From the NCBI GenBank assembly GCA_002340255.1, contig DDLS01000149.1, positions 1 through 19,434 of the forward strand: a DNA stretch of 19,434 nucleotides. The letters run 5' to 3'. This document shows positions 14,723 through 19,434 of this stretch, piece by piece. The position numbers and the translations under genes were made by a program. Under the pieces are notes generated by a model. It made no database searches. It was not told the DNA's origin and was given only the letters and a program-made list of their open reading frames with translations. Every line of letters starts with the position of its first letter. Position 1 is the first letter of the stretch. The stretch is from Cyanobacteria bacterium UBA2566 (GTDB lineage: Bacteria; Cyanobacteriota; Cyanobacteriia; Cyanobacteriales; Desertifilaceae).

Positions 14723-14748
14723 GCCTTCCCCAGGATCGATAGGGAGCA

Positions 14749-16440
14749 TTAAAGAGAAATGGTATTCGAGGCTTGTTTTTGCCGAACTATGTGTAAACCT
14801 TCCTTCAGGGCGGTTAGGCGATCGCCCATCCAGCGATCGCCGGAAATTAAGCCAGCAATACCGAGCTTTTCTAAACGACGTTTCACCTTTCCGGTTGCCC
14901 CAACCACAATTACATCTCGTCCATCATCGATCGCCTCTTGGATCGCATTTTCGATCGCCAAAGAAGAAGTAACACCAAGAATCGGCACTTCACTCAAATC
15001 GACAATCAACACATCATAACTCCCAATCGCACCATGTTCTCTGGAAATCGCTTTCGCTACCCCAAAAATCATCGGCCCGCTCAAATGGAACAGCAAAACC
15101 CGACCATTAGCCGCATCTAAAATTCCCTTTTCTTCCTGACTCATTACGATTTGATCGTCGGCATCAGTAATCGCTTTGACAGACTGAGATTGCAGTTCAT
15201 CCAGACGTTCAATGGTTAAAATATTGGCGATGAAAACGCCCACCGCTACCGCCACCATTAAATCCACGAACACCGTCAGAAGAACCACACTATAAACAAT
15301 TCCAGCAGCCTTCCAAGAAATTGTATGAACCCGTTTCAGGAATCCCCAATCAATAATATCAATCCCCACTTTTAAGACGATTCCAGCTAAAACAGCCAGG
15401 GGAATTCCTGAAGTTAACGGGGCGGCCCATAACACCACAATTAATAAGGCTAAAGCGCGACTAATTCCCGCTAAAGCAGTGCGTCCTCCAGCTTGAATAC
15501 TGACTACAGTGGCGGTCGTTGCCCCAGAACCCGCAATGCCCCCACACAAACCGGTAATTAAATTGGCAACCCCTTGACCGATTAATTCCTTATTCGATTT
15601 ATGTTCAGTCCGAGTCAAACTATCCGATACTAAACAGGTTAAGAGGCAATCAATGGAACCGACCATGCCTAAAACCATCGCATTCACAAACATTAACCGC
15701 AAAGTGCCTGGGGTAAATGTCGGCATGTGCAGTTCTGGTAAACCGGGAGTGATTTCTCCAATAGTGGCGATCGTGCGGATATCAATATCTCTAAAAAACA
15801 TCAAAGAGATACCCGTTCCAATCACCAAAGCCACCAGTTGAGGCGGCATAAGTTTTTTCAGTTGTGTGGGATAAAAGAACAAAATTCCTAAAGTAATCCA
15901 CCCTAAAAAGGTTTCCCAGGGACTGATATTAGAAATTAAATCCGGGAATGCTTTAATTACCCCAAGTACCCCACCAGGGGGGGTTTGTTGCCCGATAAAC
16001 GGAGCAATTTGCAGAAAAATCAGAATCACACCAATTCCGGTCATAAAACCCGAAATGACGTTATAGGGAAGCATTGTAATATACTTTCCCAGTCGCAGGA
16101 CACCGAAGATAATTTGAAAAACTCCTGCCATCATCACCACGGTAAAAGCCATGGCCAGACCAGTTTCTGGGCTATCTGGATTTTTGGCCATTAATTCGGC
16201 AATTACTGCTGTCACAATAACCGTCATCGGGCCGGTAGGCTCGGAGATCAGGCTGGGAGTACCGCCAAACAAAGCGGTGAAAAATCCGATTAAGATCGCC
16301 CCCCATAACCCCGCAGAAGCGCCAGCACCCGAGGCAATTCCAAAAGCGAGGGCCATCGGTAAGGCAACGACGGCGGCAGTTAGCCCCCCGAAAATATCCC
16401 CTTTGAGGTTTCGGAAGTGGATGGTATTGGTAATTTGCAT
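14749..16440 (-). CDS. bicA: SulP-family sodium-dependent bicarbonate transporter BicA
   Basis: A 563-residue SulP/SLC26 transporter with a transmembrane domain (to about 415) and a cytoplasmic C-terminal STAS domain (about 440-550). It closely resembles BicA of Synechococcus PCC 7002 as I remember it, from MQITN.IHFRN at the start through LISEPTGPMTV, TRTEHKSNKELIGQG and LLFHLSGPMIFGVAKAI. The substrate/sodium-site residues T69, D264, T268 and T308 match T69, D258, T262 and T302 there. It imports bicarbonate with sodium at the plasma membrane for the CO2-concentrating mechanism. The ATG at 16440 has AAAGGA nine bases upstream and is preferred to an adjacent TTG at 16443. It follows lspA by 81 bases on the same strand. 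No Na+/H+ antiporter gene is adjacent. Low-affinity sulfate transport is the main alternative. Confidence 0.9.
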   Translation of the reverse strand: MQITNTIHFRNLKGDIFGGLTAAVVALPMALAFGIASGAGASAGLWGAILIGFFTALFGGTPSLISEPTGPMTVIVTAVIAELMAKNPDSPETGLAMAFTVVMMAGVFQIIFGVLRLGKYITMLPYNVISGFMTGIGVILIFLQIAPFIGQQTPPGGVLGVIKAFPDLISNISPWETFLGWITLGILFFYPTQLKKLMPPQLVALVIGTGISLMFFRDIDIRTIATIGEITPGLPELHMPTFTPGTLRLMFVNAMVLGMVGSIDCLLTCLVSDSLTRTEHKSNKELIGQGVANLITGLCGGIAGSGATTATVVSIQAGGRTALAGISRALALLIVVLWAAPLTSGIPLAVLAGIVLKVGIDIIDWGFLKRVHTISWKAAGIVYSVVLLTVFVDLMVAVAVGVFIANILTIERLDELQSQSVKAITDADDQIVMSQEEKGILDAANGRVLLFHLSGPMIFGVAKAISREHGAIGSYDVLIVDLSEVPILGVTSSLAIENAIQEAIDDGRDVIVVGATGKVKRRLEKLGIAGLISGDRWMGDRLTALKEGLHIVRQKQASNTISL

Positions 16441-16521
16441 CAAACGTTTTCCTTTATCAAAAGCTGCATCAATTGCTATAGAACTTACACCATCACCATA
16501 CCGGAAGATTGGCTCTGGGTA

Positions 16522-16998
16522 TTAAGCCTTTTTCTTGGTTCTCATTTCCGGATAAATTGTAGCGATTAACAAACAAATAATACCGATATTAATGGCGACA
16601 TCCGCTAAATTAAAGACTGGAAAGCGAATCAATCGAAAATCGAGAAAATCCACCACATACCCAGCCACAAACCGGTCAATGCCATTGCCTAAAGCACCCC
16701 CTAAAATAAAGCCATAACCCGCCTGCTCCCAGCGAGTCATTTTTGGCCCATACAATGCCAAACCCATGAGAGCCAAACTCACCCCCAAGGATAGCCAACG
16801 CAACCATTCTCCATTTTCACTAAATAAGCTAAAGGCAGCGCCATAATTGCGCACGTAGGTCAAATGGAAAACACCGGGTATGAGCGGCCAACTCTCATGT
16901 AATTCAAAATTCTGGATCGTCCAAAACTTAGCTAGGTGATCCAATATTAAACTAATTAACGCCAATATCCAAAATAAGGGATTTTTCTTGAATTTCAT
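16522..16998 (-). CDS. lspA: Lipoprotein signal peptidase (signal peptidase II)
   Basis: A 158-residue aspartyl protease of the plasma membrane that removes signal peptides from lipidated prolipoproteins. Four membrane helices are predicted. Conserved blocks are NYGAAFS (51-57), GGALGNGIDR (100-109), VVDFLDF (115-121) and FNLADVAINIG (129-139). The catalytic aspartates are expected to be D117 and D133. Length is normal. The ATG at 16998 lies 25 bases after the bioY stop without its own Shine-Dalgarno, pointing to co-transcription with bioB-bioY. The DUF192 lipoprotein encoded in this window is a plausible client. Confidence 0.95.
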   Translation of the reverse strand: MKFKKNPLFWILALISLILDHLAKFWTIQNFELHESWPLIPGVFHLTYVRNYGAAFSLFSENGEWLRWLSLGVSLALMGLALYGPKMTRWEQAGYGFILGGALGNGIDRFVAGYVVDFLDFRLIRFPVFNLADVAINIGIICLLIATIYPEMRTKKKA

Positions 16999-17023
16999 CG
17001 AGCAAGTTAGCTGTATTATTCAT

Positions 17024-17623
17024 TTAATAAAACATCAAATGGCGCAAGAGGTAAGCAATGACTGTTGCTGCACAAGCAACCACCAGTTGTCCGGGAAGGG
17101 GAAACAGAGAATATTGTATAATTGTATTTAAGAGCTGTTGGCTGCTTTCTGGAGTCCAAGAAAATAGCTCAGTCAAACTTAAATATAAGATACCTGTCAG
17201 ATGAATACTGACTAATCCCCCCAGGCAACTCAGGGCTAAAAATTCCAGGCGTGGAGGAAAGCGAAACGCCAAAATACCACAAATCCAGGCTCCAGGAATG
17301 AATCCGAGCAAATAGCCAAAGGAGGGTTCTTGGAGATAGCCTAATCCTCCTCCTTGGGAAAATACGGGAAACCAGGTTAAGCCCATGATTAAATAACCGA
17401 TTTGAGATAAAACTCCGGCTTTTTTACCTCCCATGCACCCCACTAATAAAACGCCTCCAATCTGATAGGTTACACCTAGGGAATGGAGGGATAAAAGATG
17501 GTCTCGAAAAGACCACATGGGGGAGGCAATAAAGGCTTCTAAAAAGGTTCCCCCAATGGTAAGAAGCAGGCCAATGAACGCCCACAACAGTTCATTTAAA
17601 CGAATCACATTGCTGGATTTCAA
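17024..17623 (-). CDS. bioY: Biotin transporter BioY (ECF S component)
   Basis: A 199-residue membrane protein of the BioY family, the biotin-binding S component of ECF transporters, with about six helices. Diagnostic is the loop region QIGYLIMGLTWFPVFSQGGG (75-94) followed by GLGYL and FGYLLGFIPGAW. The start is TTG at 17623, supported by overlap with the bioB stop in TTGA and by GGAGG ending three bases upstream; a GTG five codons in is the alternative. No ECF ATPase or T-component genes are nearby, so it either shares a distant module or works alone, as some BioY proteins do. Linked to bioB, it gives a make-or-import biotin unit. Confidence 0.9.
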   Translation of the reverse strand: MKSSNVIRLNELLWAFIGLLLTIGGTFLEAFIASPMWSFRDHLLSLHSLGVTYQIGGVLLVGCMGGKKAGVLSQIGYLIMGLTWFPVFSQGGGLGYLQEPSFGYLLGFIPGAWICGILAFRFPPRLEFLALSCLGGLVSIHLTGILYLSLTELFSWTPESSQQLLNTIIQYSLFPLPGQLVVACAATVIAYLLRHLMFY

Positions 17624-18720
17624 TGCCCTCCAGGAATGGGGGCTTCTCCCCCTTCAAGTCCTAAAGAAGCGAGCATTTGATGGTCGGCTTCTGGAGGTTG
17701 TCCTAGGGTGGTGAGATAGTGACCAATGAGCATGGCGTTAATGCCAGCTTGCAGTCCTAGGGCTTGCAGTTCTCCCATGACAGTTTCCCGTCCACCGGCA
17801 TAGCGGATGATTTGTTCGGGTAGGATGAGGCGGAAAATGGCGATCGCCTTCAGAGCTTCGTAGGGATCGAGTTGGGAACGTTCCCCTAAGGGCGTTCCTT
17901 CCCGGGGATTAAGTAGATTTAAGGGCACAGATTCTACGTCTAATTCCCGGAGGGAGAGGGCTAAATTGACCCGATCTTCCCAGCTTTCCCCCATGCCTAA
18001 AATACCGCCAGCACAGGCTTGAATGCCAACGGCTTTGAGGTTTTTGATCGTTTCCACGCGATCGCGCCATTGGTGGGTACTGACGATGGAGGGGAAAAAG
18101 TCCTCAGAGGCTTCTAGGTTATGGTTATAGCGAGTGACTCCGGCCTCTTTTAAGGCTTGAGCTTGTTCTGGGGTGACTTCGCCGAGGGCACAACAGGGCT
18201 TAATCTCAGTTTGGTCAATAATTTGACGAACGGTTTCTAAAACCTGTTCAAATTCTTGGGATTGGGAAGAGCTATATTTTGGCCCCCGTCCCTGACTGAC
18301 TAGACAGAACCGTTTAGCGCCTGCGGCTGCGGCTGCTTTGGCTTGGGCTAAAATTTCTTCTGTGGATTTGAGTCCGTAAATGGGGGAATCTTTGCCTGGA
18401 TGGTGAGCAGACTGGGCACAAAAGCCACAATTTTCCGAGCAACTGCCCGATTTAACGTTGCCGATACTGCACAAATCTACGACATTACCACAGCATTCTT
18501 GACGCACGCGATCGGCTGCGGCACAAAGTAAGAGGATGTTGTCCTGACCTTGAATTTGCGTCAGTTCCAGAGCTTCTGCTTGGGTGAGCCGTTTTCCGTT
18601 AATAATCCGATCGCTGAGGCGATCGAGCCATACCGCTAATGAGGATTCATTAGGGAGAGTAGCGGGGTTATGGGATCGCCCTAACCCCTGAGATGAATTT
18701 GATAATGGTGCTTGAACCAC
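17620..18720 (-). CDS. bioB: Biotin synthase
   Basis: A 366-residue radical SAM enzyme inserting sulfur into dethiobiotin, the last step of biotin synthesis. The [4Fe-4S] ligands are C94, C98 and C101 (GSCSENCGFCAQS). Candidate [2Fe-2S] ligands are C139 (KRFCLVSQGRG), C176 (KPCCALGE) and C236 (QACAGGILGMGE). Also conserved are YNHNLE and LLNPREGTPL. The N-terminal 25 residues and C-terminal 40 are variable tails. The GTG start at 18720 is preceded by AGGGG at seven bases. The stop overlaps the bioY start by two bases. Two short palindromes lie upstream. The other biotin genes (bioA, D, F) are not in the window. Confidence 0.96.
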   Translation of the reverse strand: MVQAPLSNSSQGLGRSHNPATLPNESSLAVWLDRLSDRIINGKRLTQAEALELTQIQGQDNILLLCAAADRVRQECCGNVVDLCSIGNVKSGSCSENCGFCAQSAHHPGKDSPIYGLKSTEEILAQAKAAAAAGAKRFCLVSQGRGPKYSSSQSQEFEQVLETVRQIIDQTEIKPCCALGEVTPEQAQALKEAGVTRYNHNLEASEDFFPSIVSTHQWRDRVETIKNLKAVGIQACAGGILGMGESWEDRVNLALSLRELDVESVPLNLLNPREGTPLGERSQLDPYEALKAIAIFRLILPEQIIRYAGGRETVMGELQALGLQAGINAMLIGHYLTTLGQPPEADHQMLASLGLEGGEAPIPGGH

Positions 18721-18732
18721 GTCCAGCCCCTG

Positions 18733-18764
18733 TACTTAAGTAATAGTAATGCAATTGAATTGTA
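18733..18764 (-). promoter_or_regulatory. Palindromes and -10-like box upstream of bioB
   Basis: The 62-base gap upstream of bioB contains the perfect palindrome TACTTAAGTA (18733-18742) and the inverted repeat CAATTGAATTG (18752-18762). A minus-strand TACAAT (18764-18759) overlaps the latter and could be the -10 element. They do not look like the BirA, BioR or BioQ operators I know. They are candidate sites for control of bioB-bioY-lspA; short AT-rich palindromes can also arise by chance. Confidence 0.3.
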
Positions 18765-18782
18765 TCACTACACTTGGCCCCA

Positions 18783-19304
18783 CTAAAATCTCAACCCAAT
18801 TCCCCCTTGCAGAGAAACTGCCGTTTCTCCTGTGTTTCGATAGGCATCAAAGGCAATGACTGCATTACCAAAAATCACCGCATTACTCGATGGAATCATG
18901 TAATCAATTCCTGGTTGTAGGGCAAAGCCGTTTTGATTCCCTAAGGGTGAAACATTATTCCCATTGGCAAAGGAATAGCCTGCACCAATATAGGCATCGG
19001 TTTGCCAGTTGAGAGGGAAATCATAGGATACAGTGGGAACGACTGCCGCCGATCCGCCCAAAATAAACCCTTGTACCCGCATGGAGAGGGGAATTTCTAG
19101 GAATTTGTAGCGCACAGCAATAACTCCTGCAATTTGCCGGTTAGCATTCCCCCCTTCAACCAAACCAACAGCAGGCCCAACACCGATATAACTGCCATAG
19201 GCGGCTTGCGCTTGGGCGGGTTGGGGATTAAAACTGAGCGTTCCGAGGGCAGTTCCGAGGGCGATCGCTCCTACGCTTAGGATCTTTTGTAAATAATGCT
19301 TCAT
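18783..19304 (-). CDS. Putative outer-membrane beta-barrel protein
   Basis: A 173-residue exported protein. A Sec signal peptide (about 1-34: basic KHYLQK, hydrophobic 10-22, and a cleavage-site-like AQAQA) precedes a mature part built of alternating glycine/aromatic strands (GSYIGVGPAVGL, AVRYKFLEIPLSMRVQGFIL, YIGAGYSFANG) and ending in LQGGIGLRF. The terminal phenylalanine is the usual signal for outer-membrane barrel assembly. Size fits an eight-stranded barrel. I do not recognise a named family. The ATG at 19304 has GAGGAG eight bases upstream. It lies 62 bases upstream of bioB on the same strand; read-through is possible but no shared function is evident. Confidence 0.75.
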   Translation of the reverse strand: MKHYLQKILSVGAIALGTALGTLSFNPQPAQAQAAYGSYIGVGPAVGLVEGGNANRQIAGVIAVRYKFLEIPLSMRVQGFILGGSAAVVPTVSYDFPLNWQTDAYIGAGYSFANGNNVSPLGNQNGFALQPGIDYMIPSSNAVIFGNAVIAFDAYRNTGETAVSLQGGIGLRF

Positions 19305-19434
19305 AATCTACACTCCTCAATTCAACGGTAGGTGAACCCATTGATGCTTTCTGAGTTTAACGTAATTTTTGTTCAATTGAGATACTCCCATGGCTCTTTT
19401 CAATCCACCACCTATCCCTCTTTTGTCACTCTGC

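Noticed and set aside
16151..16525. 124-residue plus-strand ORF opposite the bicA 5' end
   Set aside because: Antisense to the most conserved part of BicA; its proline/alanine-rich composition is what the complement of membrane-protein codons gives.
1..19434. A defence island, CRISPR array, prophage or biosynthetic cluster
   Set aside because: No repeat-spacer array, integrase, transposase, restriction-modification, toxin-antitoxin or synthase genes are present; the Uma2 protein alone does not make a defence locus.

Overview
The window is a stretch of cyanobacterial chromosome. The organism is suggested by about 22 exact copies of the HIP1 octamer GCGATCGC in 19.4 kb, and by protein families that are typical of or restricted to cyanobacteria: DUF2949, DUF1997, an FHA-fused class A penicillin-binding protein, a BicA-type bicarbonate transporter and a fused B12-binding radical SAM/DUF2344 protein. 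Genus cannot be fixed from this sequence. The content is mostly core and conserved-hypothetical genes. I see no prophage, CRISPR array, toxin-antitoxin locus or complete insertion sequence.

Layout. Positions 1-1600 hold, all on the minus strand, a truncated tRNA-Leu(CAA), an M48 metalloprotease whose 3' end runs into that tRNA, a DUF2949 protein and a weak small ORF. Positions 1750-4322 (minus) form a probable operon read clpS, CPBP membrane protease, OmpR-type response regulator with a degenerate receiver, DUF192 lipoprotein, closed by an intrinsic-terminator-like hairpin. Positions 4323-6550 hold four small or accessory genes: two conserved hypotheticals that meet tail to tail sharing a CTAG, a tryptophan-rich small protein, and a Uma2/DUF820 nuclease-fold protein. 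Positions 6662-9289 (+) encode the large radical SAM protein. A short MITE-like inverted-repeat element separates it from a convergent two-gene unit (10892-9422, minus) of a membrane protein and a His-rich/[2Fe-2S] ferredoxin-like protein.

Positions 11000-14102 (minus) carry a DUF1997 protein and an FHA-class A PBP with a recognisable promoter and a leader hairpin next to its ribosome binding site. A PsiE-family membrane protein (14274, +) diverges from it and converges on bicA. The right end is a minus-strand run: an outer-membrane beta-barrel-like protein, then bioB-bioY-lspA, then bicA.

How the genes work together. BioB makes biotin from dethiobiotin and BioY imports biotin; their reading frames overlap in TTGA, so they are probably translationally coupled, and lspA follows 25 bases later. 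ClpS, the CPBP protease and the regulator form a proteolysis/stress-flavoured cluster. The regulator resembles the atypical NblR type, which controls phycobilisome degradation, a Clp-dependent process; that link is inference. BicA supplies bicarbonate for the CO2-concentrating mechanism. The PBP and LspA serve envelope assembly. The most interesting items are regulatory or structural: the promoter and tRNA nested in a protease CDS, the PBP leader hairpin, the MITE-like element, the perfect inverted repeat at 5268-5304, and the degenerate receiver.
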